This document shows, piece after piece, positions 26,408 through 33,888 of a DNA stretch of 64,000 nt. The DNA is from Flavisolibacter ginsenosidimutans. Its GTDB lineage: Bacteria > Bacteroidota > Bacteroidia > Chitinophagales > Chitinophagaceae. The stretch is from contig NZ_CP042433.1 in the NCBI RefSeq assembly GCF_007970805.1, positions 992,001-1,056,000 of the forward strand, read 5' to 3'. Under the pieces are notes generated by a model. It had not been told where the DNA came from. It made no database searches and saw only the letters and a program-made list of their open reading frames with translations. Every line of letters begins with the position of its first letter. Position 1 is the first letter of the stretch. Made by a program: the position numbers and the translations under genes.

Positions 26408-27439
26408 TTATTTTTGATAGAGATCGGTAAACGTTATGCCCAAACCGGGATTGGTTGACGTGACGACGTTTCCGTTGTTCTCGTAAAGCAAACCTGTGGC
26501 AACGTCTTCCCGCAGCAAGAGTGGACCGTCGGCGTCTAAATAATCAATCAGGCTTTGCAAATGCGCGATGGCCGCAGAGCCAACGGTAGATTCGTTCATG
26601 CTGCCAACCATTACGCCCATTTTTAGTTCTCTTGCCCGTTCTATCATTCGCAAAGCCGGCGTAAGGCCGCTGCACTTGGTGAGCTTGATGTTGATGCCGT
26701 GAAAATGCAGGTGGCATTTGTCCACATCGCTTTCCGCCACGCAGGCTTCGTCTGCATACAATGGCAAGGGAGATTTTTCGTAGAGAAACTTCATGCCTTC
26801 CCAATCGTCTTTTGCCAAAGGCTGTTCAATAAACTCAACGCCCAAATCTTTAAAGGCGGTAATTTTTTCCAGCGCTTCGCTGGCTTTCCAGCCTGCGTTT
26901 GCGTCAATGCGAAAAACGGCGTCGGTATGTTTGCGCAAGGCTTCAATGATGGCGATGTCGTTGTCGGTGCCGAGCTTTATTTTGTAAACCGGCCAGGGCT
27001 TTTCCTGCATCTTGGCCACCATTTTTTCAACGGTATCAATGCCGATGGTGTAATCGGTAATGGTTTGCTTCGGTTGCGAAGGCTTCCAAAATTCACCCAG
27101 CGGTTTGCCTTTTATCTGGCCGTACAAATCCCAACCGGCAATGTCCAGCGCACAAACCAAAAAAGGATTTGCGGGAAAAAGATGATGAAGATAATGCCAC
27201 CAACGTTCGGGTTCGGTAAAGGCAAATTTTTCAACGAAGATTCTTTTTCGTTCCAGGTCTTCCACCATTTTTTCAACGGGAATGTTGTAGTAAGTAATCG
27301 CGGGTGCTTCGCCAAAGCCTACGCGGCCTAAATGCTCCAAGCGAACGATCAAGGTCGGTTGATGCGTTTTGGTTCTTCCGTTTGAGATGGTAAAGGGATA
27401 ACGGAAAGCGAGGTTGTATGTTTTGTAAGTGACTTTCAT
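26408..27439 (-). CDS. Dipeptide epimerase (L-Ala-D/L-Glu epimerase type)
   Basis: A 343-residue enolase-superfamily enzyme, muconate-lactonising subgroup, that epimerises L-Ala-D-Glu from peptidoglycan turnover or related dipeptides. Catalytic Lys pair: KIK in VYKIKLGTDND (about residue 160); metal ligands: Asp in FRIDANAGW, Glu in EFIEQPL, Asp in LYADEACV; second Lys in NIKLTKCSG. All are intact. The ATG (27437-27439) directly abuts the inverted-repeat element at 27439-27678, so its promoter must lie inside that element. The specificity is inferred from subgroup. Confidence 0.88.
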   Translation of the reverse strand: MKVTYKTYNLAFRYPFTISNGRTKTHQPTLIVRLEHLGRVGFGEAPAITYYNIPVEKMVEDLERKRIFVEKFAFTEPERWWHYLHHLFPANPFLVCALDIAGWDLYGQIKGKPLGEFWKPSQPKQTITDYTIGIDTVEKMVAKMQEKPWPVYKIKLGTDNDIAIIEALRKHTDAVFRIDANAGWKASEALEKITAFKDLGVEFIEQPLAKDDWEGMKFLYEKSPLPLYADEACVAESDVDKCHLHFHGINIKLTKCSGLTPALRMIERARELKMGVMVGSMNESTVGSAAIAHLQSLIDYLDADGPLLLREDVATGLLYENNGNVVTSTNPGLGITFTDLYQK

Positions 27440-27678
27440 AAACCCCCTGTCCCCCTAAAGGGGAAACTTAGGTCGAAGTTTCCCTTTTTATTTTTTACTG
27501 TTCTCATTTTTGAATGTTGTTTTGACGAATAGCGTACAAAGCGTACAAGAGTGCGACGCAAGTAAAGCTCAACGGATAGACGAATCTCTGGCTCATAAAA
27601 GAAACTGTACTAAAGAAAAATTGAAGGTTGTAAAGTTTCTCCAACCTAAGTCCTCCCTTTAGGGAGACAGAGGGTTTA
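27439..27678. mobile_element. MITE-like element, copy 1 (240 bp)
   Basis: Both ends carry ~35-bp terminal inverted repeats: TAAACCCCCTGTCCCCCTAA at the left and its near-complement at the right (27645-27678). The right end matches copy 2 almost exactly. Ends are TA-AACCC and GGGTT-TA, consistent with a TA target. The interior has no reading frame but holds the ~60-nt core with GAGTGCGACGCAA (27549-27561). The left end forms the ATG context of the epimerase gene; the right end supplies the TAA stop of the acyl-CoA dehydrogenase. Confidence 0.65.
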
Positions 27679-28854
27679 CTTGAACGCATTAAACCCCGTC
27701 ACGTCCATTCCCGTTATCAGCAAATGCACGTCGTGCGTGCCTTCGTAGGTAATCACGCTTTCGAGGTTCATCATGTGACGCATCACGCTGTATTCGCCGG
27801 TAATGCCCATGCCGCCGAGCATTTGCCTTGCGTCGCGGGCAATGTTGGCCGCAATTTCGCAAGAGTTGCGCTTGGCCATCGAAACCTGTTGCGGCGTGGC
27901 TCTTCCTTCGTTCATCAAGCTGCCCAAACGCCACACCAGTAATTGCGCTTTGGTGATTTCGGTAATCATTTCGGCCAATTTTTTTTGCTGCAATTGAAAA
28001 GCACCGATAGGCCTGTCAAATTGCACTCTTTCCTTGCTGTACCGAAGCGCCGTGTCGTAACAATCCATGGCCGCACCCAATGCGCCCCAGGAAATTCCGT
28101 AACGGGCTTTGGTTAAACAACCCAGCGGACCTTTCAAGCCTTTTACGTTCGGGAAAATATTTTCTTTCGGCACTTTCACGTTGTCGAAAACCAGTTCGCC
28201 GGTAGCCGATGCACGAAGGCTCCATTTGCCGTGCGTGGTTGGCGTGCTGAAACCTTCCATTCCGCGTTCTACAATCAACCCTCTAATCTCGCCGCTTTCG
28301 TCTTTTGCCCACACTACGGCTACTTGCGCAAACGGTGCGTTGCTGATCCACATTTTGCTGCCGTTCAAAATCACATGGTCGCCGGCGTCCCTAAAATTGG
28401 TAAGCATTCCGCTTGGGTTGCTGCCGTGATCGGGTTCTGTTAATCCGAAGCAACCAAGCCATTCGCCGCTGGCAAGTTTGGGTAAATATTTTTTGCGCTG
28501 TTCTTCGCTGCCGTATTGGTAAATGGGAAACATGACCAGCGAGCCTTGTACCGAAGCCGTTGAACGTACGCCGCTGTCGCCGCGTTCGAGTTCCTGCATC
28601 ATCAGCCCGTAACTGATGTAATCCAAACCGCCACCGCCGTATTCAGATGGAATGGTGGGACCAAAACAACCGAGGTCGCCCAGCTGCTTTACAATTTGCT
28701 GCGGGAATTCGGCCCGCTGCGCATAGTCTTCAATAATGGGCGAAATTTCTTTCTTCACGTAAGCCCGCACCGTTTCGCGAATGAGCTTTTGTTCGTCGGT
28801 CAGGAGTTCGTCAACAAGAAAATAATCCGGTGACTGAAAGAGATCGGTAGCCAT
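27676..28854 (-). CDS. gcdH: Glutaryl-CoA dehydrogenase
   Basis: A 392-residue FAD-dependent acyl-CoA dehydrogenase. It oxidises and decarboxylates glutaryl-CoA to crotonyl-CoA in lysine, hydroxylysine and tryptophan breakdown. The segment RSTASVQGSLVMFPIYQYGS and GCFGLTEPDHGSNPSGM follow the GCDH pattern, and the catalytic Glu is in SVITYEGTHDVH near the C-terminus. The start is the ATG ending at 28854 (MATDLFQSPDYFLVDELLTD), just 5 nt after a TATCTTTG box. The TAA stop is formed by the end of the repeat element. Electron acceptor genes are not nearby. Confidence 0.9.
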   Translation of the reverse strand: MATDLFQSPDYFLVDELLTDEQKLIRETVRAYVKKEISPIIEDYAQRAEFPQQIVKQLGDLGCFGPTIPSEYGGGGLDYISYGLMMQELERGDSGVRSTASVQGSLVMFPIYQYGSEEQRKKYLPKLASGEWLGCFGLTEPDHGSNPSGMLTNFRDAGDHVILNGSKMWISNAPFAQVAVVWAKDESGEIRGLIVERGMEGFSTPTTHGKWSLRASATGELVFDNVKVPKENIFPNVKGLKGPLGCLTKARYGISWGALGAAMDCYDTALRYSKERVQFDRPIGAFQLQQKKLAEMITEITKAQLLVWRLGSLMNEGRATPQQVSMAKRNSCEIAANIARDARQMLGGMGITGEYSVMRHMMNLESVITYEGTHDVHLLITGMDVTGFNAFK

Positions 28855-28859
28855 GCGGA

Positions 28860-28867
28860 CAAAGATA
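28860..28867 (-). promoter_or_regulatory. -7 box abutting the gcdH start codon
   Basis: TATCTTTG on the minus strand, 5 nt from the ATG, suggesting a leaderless or nearly leaderless transcript. Confidence 0.6.
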
Positions 28868-28870
28868 AAA

Positions 28871-28905
28871 GGTTTGAAGTTTGAGGTTGGATGTTGGAGG
28901 TCGGT
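28871..28905. repeat. Heptamer array (GGTTTGA/GGTTGGA type)
   Basis: Five consecutive 7-mers: GGTTTGA, AGTTTGA, GGTTGGA, TGTTGGA, GGTCGGT, lying immediately upstream of the gcdH -7 box, in its -33 region. No inverted partner is visible here. Confidence 0.6.
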
Positions 28906-28990
28906 GTTATCCGAGGACACAAATTTTTATTGGTAATCAGAATATATTTATGCCCGCAGTTGCGTCAATACAACTGATAGCTGCTATTTT

Positions 28991-30301
28991 ATGAGCGACA
29001 TCAAACAATACAAGGAGCATTGGGAAAAAGTATCTGAGTTAGCCAGTGGTGGACAAGGAACCACTATAAAGGCTATAAGTATCCAAGATAAAAGCGCTTT
29101 AGCCGCTGTCAAAATTCTGAACAAACAAAACGACACAGAGCGACGAGCAAGAATGCAAAGGGAAACAGTCGCATTAAGCACTCTCTTGCACCCTAAACTT
29201 CCAAAGGTTCTTGATACCAATACAGAATTTTGGCAGGACACAAACTATAAATTATTCCTTGCAACAGAATTTATTGACGGGAGCACTTTATCCCAAGCTA
29301 ATTTTTCTGCAACTACCCTAAACGAAAAAATAGATCTCACAAAGCATATTTGTGATGTTATAGATTATTGTCACCAACGAGGCGTTATCCACAGAGATAT
29401 AAAACCAGACAACATTATTCTTAGAAACAACACTATTGATGATCCTGTTGTTATTGACTTCGGAATTTCGTTCAACTTCAATGACCGTGATGATGATAAT
29501 CTAACTCCAACCAGTCAACATTTAGGAAACAGATTTCTAATTCTACCAGAACAAAAAGTTGGTGAAGTGAGTAAAAGAGACTTGCGAACAGACGTAACAT
29601 GTTTAGTTGGCCTGTTTTATTATATTTTAACTAATGAGTTGCCTACGATTCTAATAAACGAACACGAACAGAAACCTCACCAAAGAGTTAAAGCCAAAGC
29701 AATGATTGACACTTTTCAGGCGCATCAAAAGAATATTTTAAACAATCTATTTGATATCGGATTCAATCATCTAATTGATAAGAGATGGCAAACCGTTAGG
29801 AGTTTGATTGACCAATTGGATTTGCTAAAGAATTCCCAGCCAGATCACTTAACCTCAACGGACTCATATTTAAACTATATAAGGGCTTCAACAGAAAACC
29901 AAACATATCATGATGCAAAGTCTGTGAATAACCTAATTCAGACTGCAAGAATAAAGTGTAGAGAGGTTAACAATAAAGTAGTTAAGGAGTTGGGAAGCGA
30001 CTGGAGCGGCGCTATAAAGGTATTAGGTAATAGTAGGCGCTACTCAAGTGAAGGATACGATGGCGAGCACACCATAAGTAATCCCATACTTAATGTTTCA
30101 ATCAGTACATTTATTAATTCTTACGTTACTGGAAATGAGCTTGTGATTAGTTCACTTGTTCAAGGCAAAAGCGGACTTGTCACAAGACAGGAAGTGTTTA
30201 GACAGTCACTCCAATCTGAAAAGGATTGGGCACAATGTGAAGAAGCTCTCAAAAGACAATACCTTGAAATGATTGCAAAAGAAATCCAAAACAGCCGCTA
30301 A
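28991..30301 (+). CDS. Serine/threonine protein kinase on an AT-rich islet
   Basis: A 436-residue cytoplasmic Hanks-type kinase. The Gly loop is ASGGQGTT, the ATP Lys is K41 in AAVKIL, the catalytic loop is HRDIKPDN (Asp136) and the metal loop is DFG (Asp156), so it should be active. After the kinase lobe (about 1-270) comes a ~165-residue C-terminal region with no known domain, predicted soluble; no PASTA repeats or membrane helix. The gene is visibly richer in A+T than its neighbours and rich in codons such as AAT, ATA and AGA, suggesting acquisition. It stands alone between gcdH and nusB. A signalling or defence role is possible; none is shown. Confidence 0.85.
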   Translation: MSDIKQYKEHWEKVSELASGGQGTTIKAISIQDKSALAAVKILNKQNDTERRARMQRETVALSTLLHPKLPKVLDTNTEFWQDTNYKLFLATEFIDGSTLSQANFSATTLNEKIDLTKHICDVIDYCHQRGVIHRDIKPDNIILRNNTIDDPVVIDFGISFNFNDRDDDNLTPTSQHLGNRFLILPEQKVGEVSKRDLRTDVTCLVGLFYYILTNELPTILINEHEQKPHQRVKAKAMIDTFQAHQKNILNNLFDIGFNHLIDKRWQTVRSLIDQLDLLKNSQPDHLTSTDSYLNYIRASTENQTYHDAKSVNNLIQTARIKCREVNNKVVKELGSDWSGAIKVLGNSRRYSSEGYDGEHTISNPILNVSISTFINSYVTGNELVISSLVQGKSGLVTRQEVFRQSLQSEKDWAQCEEALKRQYLEMIAKEIQNSR

Positions 30302-30310
30302 CATGGTATT

Positions 30311-30413
30311 CCTGCAATAGCGACTGAAGAACAAGTGTTAAGCCACTGTAACATTTTTAACTTATTCAATAAATTTAAGCTGACAGAACACGGACTTCCG
30401 CTATTGCAGAAAT
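30311..30413. repeat. Inverted repeat downstream of the kinase islet
   Basis: CTGCAATAGCG near 30313 recurs as CGCTATTGCAG near 30402, an 11-bp perfect inverted repeat about 80 nt apart, lying between the kinase stop and nusB. It could mark the boundary of the inserted segment or be part of a recombination site. Confidence 0.5.
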
Positions 30414-30515
30414 ACGTGAACCCAAGCATTACTAATTCTCAAACCATTTTCTCGCACCTCTTCCTCCCACTTCCCGCTTCTTTCCTATCTTCGCCCGCTC
30501 AAAAGTTCTCCAACA

Positions 30516-31442
30516 ATGATTAGCAGACGGAACATAAGGGTGAAAGTGATGCAGACGATTTATACCCTGAGCACCCTTGAGCAGACAGTGAAACCCGGCG
30601 AACCTGTAAAAATCCTGCAACGCCATTTCGACCAGAGCAAAGAGCTTCTTTTATACCTCGCCTATTTTTTAACCGAAGTGGCGGCCTACGCCGAAACGGA
30701 CTCGTATCAGCGCCGCTCTAAGCATTTGCCCACAGCCGAAGACCTGAACGTAAACACAAAGATTGCGGGCAACGAAGTGGTGTGGAAAATTCGCGAAGAC
30801 GTTTCCTTTCAACAGGAATCGGGACGGGCAAAGCCGCAGCAGCGTGCCGACAAAGACCTTGTCCGCAAAGTTTATTTGCAGCTTGTGGACACGCCACAGT
30901 ACAAAGAATACATTGCCACTCCCGAGCGCAATCCTCAAAATGAAAAAGGGCTTCTTGAATTTATCTTTAGCGATTTACTTCTGCAGAACGAAACTTTTCT
31001 TTCGCACATCGAAGAGAATTTTATTAACTGGGACGACGACGGCGACATGGTGGTGCAGGTAATGGCCGGACTGCTGCAGAAGCCAGGCTCTGTTAGCTTT
31101 ACCGAAGTAATTTCGCCCGATAAATGGGATTTTGCAAAAAGCCTTCTCACTACCGTCTTGGAAAAAGATGAGCACCTGCAATCGCTCATCATTCCCAAAT
31201 TAAAAAACTGGGACCCGGAGCGCATTGCGGCTCTCGACATGATCATCATGAAAATGGGCGTGGCGGAATTTCTCTACTTCGAAACCATTCCGCCCAAGGT
31301 TACCATCAACGAATACATTGACATCAGCAAAGAATACAGCACGCAGCAAAGCGGGCAGTTTGTGAACGGCATCCTCGACAACATTCACAAAGAATTAGTA
31401 CGCGAAGACAAATTGCACAAACGCGACTTCCGAAAAGCCTAA
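30516..31442 (+). CDS. nusB: Transcription antitermination factor NusB, extended
   Basis: NusB binds boxA RNA with NusE (S10) for rRNA antitermination. The 308-residue product is twice the length of classical NusB; Bacteroidota versions carry an N-terminal extension. Start: MISRRNIRVKVMQTIYTLS, the NusB RRxxRxxAxQxLY-like opening; the C-terminal half has WDPERIAALDMIIMKMGVAE, VTINEYIDISKEYSTQQSGQ and FVNGILDNI, the family core. First gene of a three-gene operon with the DUF1573 gene and yajC. A TATCTTCG box near 30486 may be the promoter. Confidence 0.9.
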   Translation: MISRRNIRVKVMQTIYTLSTLEQTVKPGEPVKILQRHFDQSKELLLYLAYFLTEVAAYAETDSYQRRSKHLPTAEDLNVNTKIAGNEVVWKIREDVSFQQESGRAKPQQRADKDLVRKVYLQLVDTPQYKEYIATPERNPQNEKGLLEFIFSDLLLQNETFLSHIEENFINWDDDGDMVVQVMAGLLQKPGSVSFTEVISPDKWDFAKSLLTTVLEKDEHLQSLIIPKLKNWDPERIAALDMIIMKMGVAEFLYFETIPPKVTINEYIDISKEYSTQQSGQFVNGILDNIHKELVREDKLHKRDFRKA

Positions 31443-31453
31443 ACATTTCCGGC

Positions 31454-31461
31454 TACATTTG
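31454..31461 (+). promoter_or_regulatory. -7 box before the DUF1573 gene
   Basis: TACATTTG, a full TAnnTTTG match, 19 nt before the ATG at 31481; an internal promoter behind nusB. Confidence 0.55.
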
Positions 31462-31480
31462 CAGCGTTAAAAAAGAAAAC

Positions 31481-31936
31481 ATGAAACATCTTTTTTTCAT
31501 TCTGATCGGCACTTCGCTTTTTGCCTGCAACGTGAACGACACAAAAGTTGCGGGTTCAAACGACGGTCATGCGGCCACTTCGGCCGTTAAAGATTCGGCC
31601 AACTTTACAAGCATTCAATGGCTCGATTCCACTACACAAAGTTTAGGCAACCTTACCGAAGGCCAGGTAGCAGAAATTAGCTGGCGTTTTAAAAATACCG
31701 GCAACAAACCGCTGGTGATTGAAGACGTGCAACCGGGTTGCGGCTGCACTGTGGCCGACAAGCCAACCGAGCCAATTGCTCCGGGCGGCGAAGGCGTCAT
31801 CAAAGCAAAGTTTAACAGCGACGGTCATCCCGGTCATGCCGACAAGCACATCTCCGTTTTGGCCAATCTTTCCAATCATAACAACGGCGGTACGACCCAA
31901 CTTGGTTTTACCGCCGACGTAAAAGCAAAATCTTAA
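31481..31936 (+). CDS. DUF1573 lipoprotein
   Basis: A 151-residue exported protein with a lipobox LFAC (residues 11-14) and one DUF1573 Ig-like domain (about 45-150). The hallmark is EDVQPGCGCTVADKP (about 82-96), the CGC segment of the family. Such proteins are surface or periplasmic and abundant in Bacteroidota; no activity is established. It is co-directional with nusB (38-nt gap) and yajC (10-nt gap), so it may be translated from the same mRNA or from the internal promoter at 31454. Confidence 0.85.
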   Translation: MKHLFFILIGTSLFACNVNDTKVAGSNDGHAATSAVKDSANFTSIQWLDSTTQSLGNLTEGQVAEISWRFKNTGNKPLVIEDVQPGCGCTVADKPTEPIAPGGEGVIKAKFNSDGHPGHADKHISVLANLSNHNNGGTTQLGFTADVKAKS

Positions 31937-31946
31937 ACACGAACAA

Positions 31947-32285
31947 ATGAGTCTCTTTTTATTGCAAGCACAACCCGGCGGATTCGGTGGCTCTGGCCTC
32001 ATCTTCATGGGTTTGATCATGGTGGTTTTCTGGCTTTTCTTCATCCGGCCGCAAGCCAAAAAAGCCAAGCAGCAAAAAACCTTCATCGAAGATTTAAAAC
32101 CCGGCGACAAAGTTGTAACCATTGCCGGCATTCACGGCAAAATCAACAAGCTGAACGACGACGGAACGATTTCGCTGGAGATCAATCCGGGGAGCTACAT
32201 TAAAATGGAAAAAAGTTCCATTTCGATGGAGTGGACGCAGCAGTTGAACAAACCCGTTGCAACAACGGCCGTTGAGAAAAAATAA
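31947..32285 (+). CDS. yajC: Preprotein translocase accessory subunit YajC
   Basis: A 112-residue inner-membrane protein that associates with SecDF. One N-terminal membrane segment (about residues 14-35) is followed by FIRPQAKKAKQQKTFIEDLK and PGDKVVTIAGIHGKINKLND, the YajC signature. Its partner secDF is at 59.4 kb, not linked. The TAA stop (32283-32285) is the first three nucleotides of the inverted-repeat element copy 2; a hairpin inside the element at 32340 is the likely terminator. Confidence 0.92.
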   Translation: MSLFLLQAQPGGFGGSGLIFMGLIMVVFWLFFIRPQAKKAKQQKTFIEDLKPGDKVVTIAGIHGKINKLNDDGTISLEINPGSYIKMEKSSISMEWTQQLNKPVATTAVEKK

Positions 32286-32541
32286 ACCCTCTGTCTCCCT
32301 AAAGGGAGGACTTAGGTTGAAGAAACTTTTATTGTTATGGACAGTCTTTAAGGCTGTCTTTTTTTATGTTCCAAGCTGCGTTGCTTCGATTTAACTTTTG
32401 TTGCGTCGCACTCGTGTACGTTCGGTAATTTTATTCAGCATTGTTGAACCACGGAGACACGAAGACGTACCGCTATTAGAGAAACCGAAAAGCAAAAGTC
32501 TGAGAAATCTAAGTCCTCCCTTTAGGGAGACAGAGGGTTTA
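32283..32541. mobile_element. MITE-like element, copy 2 (259 bp)
   Basis: Same terminal inverted repeats as copy 1: left end TAAACCCTCTGTCTCCCTAA (from 32283), right end its reverse complement ending at 32541. The GAGTGCGACGCAA core is inside on the opposite strand (about 32402-32414). Interior has no reading frame. Both ends form TAA stop codons, for yajC at the left and the DUF58 gene at the right. A block ACCACGG-AGACACG-AAGACGT with 7-nt period is also inside (about 32450-32470). Confidence 0.65.
32340..32365 (+). terminator. Rho-independent-type terminator inside copy 2
   Basis: GACAGTCTT-TAA-GGCTGTC style stem (8 bp with one G-U) directly followed by seven T. It lies 55 nt past the yajC stop and points the right way to end the nusB operon. 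Confidence 0.7.
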
Positions 32542-33888
32542 AATAGACTGCCGCGTTTTCAATTCAAGATACTTGTTCATCGCGTTCACCGTAAGATTTT
32601 CAGGTGTAGACAACACGGCCACAATGCCGTTCTTTTGCAGCTCTTTTACAATCAACTGTTTTTCGTAACGGTATTTTTCAGCAATGGTTTTAATGTAAAT
32701 GTCTTCGACGGTTTTTGCTTTTGATTCAATCAACCCTTTGAGTTCAGTGTTGTCGAAAAATACCACCATCAACAAATGATAATGCGCCAGGCGCTTGAGC
32801 GACGGCAACACTCTTTCCAAACTGTCAAACGATTCAAAGTTGGTAAACAACACCAGCAAACTTCTTTGCGTAATGCGGTTGCGAACGGCCGAAAAAAGTT
32901 TCTCCAAATCCGGTTCTAAAAAATTCGTTTCCTGTTTGTACAGCGATTCCAAAATGTTACTGATCTGCGTGGGCTTTTTATCCGCGGGCACAAAGGCATC
33001 AATGTTTTGCCCAAAAGCAATAAGGCCGGCCTTGTCTTGTTTTTGCAACGCAACGCTTGAAAGAACCAGCGAGGCATTAATGGCATAATCCAACAACGTC
33101 ATGCCGTTGAACGGCATCTTCATCACACGGCCCTTGTTCACGAGACAATAGATCTGCTGGCTGCGTTCGTCGGTGTAATTGTTCGTCATCCAATCGCCCT
33201 TGCGGGCCGTCGCCTTCCAGTTAATGGTACGGTAATCGTCGCCGCGAACGTATTCTTTGATCTGCTCAAACTCCATGCTGTGGCCCAGTTTGCGCATTCG
33301 CTTCACGCCCACTTCCGACGATTTGTTGGCAAGGGCCTGCAACTGAAAACGTCGCATTTGCACGTAAGACGGATAAACTTTTACGGTCTGTTCTTCGCCC
33401 AAAACAAAACGCCGCCGTACCATTTTAAGCGGCCCGTCTGTATAAACGTTGATGTGTCCAAAGCGATATTCGCCACGCTCCTGCGGCTTTAATTCGTACA
33501 CCAAATCATTGGCGGTTTGCGGCTGTAACCACAATTCTTTTTGCCAATGTCTTTCCTGGAATTGCAACGGCAATTCATCAATCACCGTGCAGCGGACTTT
33601 GTAATCGTAACTATTTTGAATGCGAAGAAGGACTTTGTTTTCATCGCCGTTACTCAAACGGTTACTGATGATGCGCTCGGCTTCCAAACCTCTTTTGCGA
33701 TACAGTAAAAATGCATCGGTTAAAATTAATACTGCTGCGGCCAGCAACAAAAAAAGTGCAACCGTTTGCAGCGACGGAAAAAAATAGGAAAGCACAAACA
33801 AAGCCGCTGCTGCATAGCCAGCGTAGTAAATTTTTTTGTCGAGGTAAAACGACGTGTTGTCCCAAAAATTAATGAGCCGTCGAAACAT
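32539..33888 (-). CDS. DUF58 domain protein (MoxR-associated)
   Basis: A 449-residue protein with two N-terminal membrane helices (about 20-65), a beta-rich segment, and the DUF58 region (about 195-300: VKRMRKLGHSMEFEQIKEYV, RGDDYRTINWKATARKGDWM) leading into a von-Willebrand-A-like fold. DUF58 proteins accompany MoxR ATPases and act in assembly or maturation of envelope or metal-centred complexes. It overlaps the moxR stop by one nucleotide; its own TAA stop comes from the repeat element. It is the last gene of the reverse-strand operon. Confidence 0.85.
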   Translation of the reverse strand: MFRRLINFWDNTSFYLDKKIYYAGYAAAALFVLSYFFPSLQTVALFLLLAAAVLILTDAFLLYRKRGLEAERIISNRLSNGDENKVLLRIQNSYDYKVRCTVIDELPLQFQERHWQKELWLQPQTANDLVYELKPQERGEYRFGHINVYTDGPLKMVRRRFVLGEEQTVKVYPSYVQMRRFQLQALANKSSEVGVKRMRKLGHSMEFEQIKEYVRGDDYRTINWKATARKGDWMTNNYTDERSQQIYCLVNKGRVMKMPFNGMTLLDYAINASLVLSSVALQKQDKAGLIAFGQNIDAFVPADKKPTQISNILESLYKQETNFLEPDLEKLFSAVRNRITQRSLLVLFTNFESFDSLERVLPSLKRLAHYHLLMVVFFDNTELKGLIESKAKTVEDIYIKTIAEKYRYEKQLIVKELQKNGIVAVLSTPENLTVNAMNKYLELKTRQSI

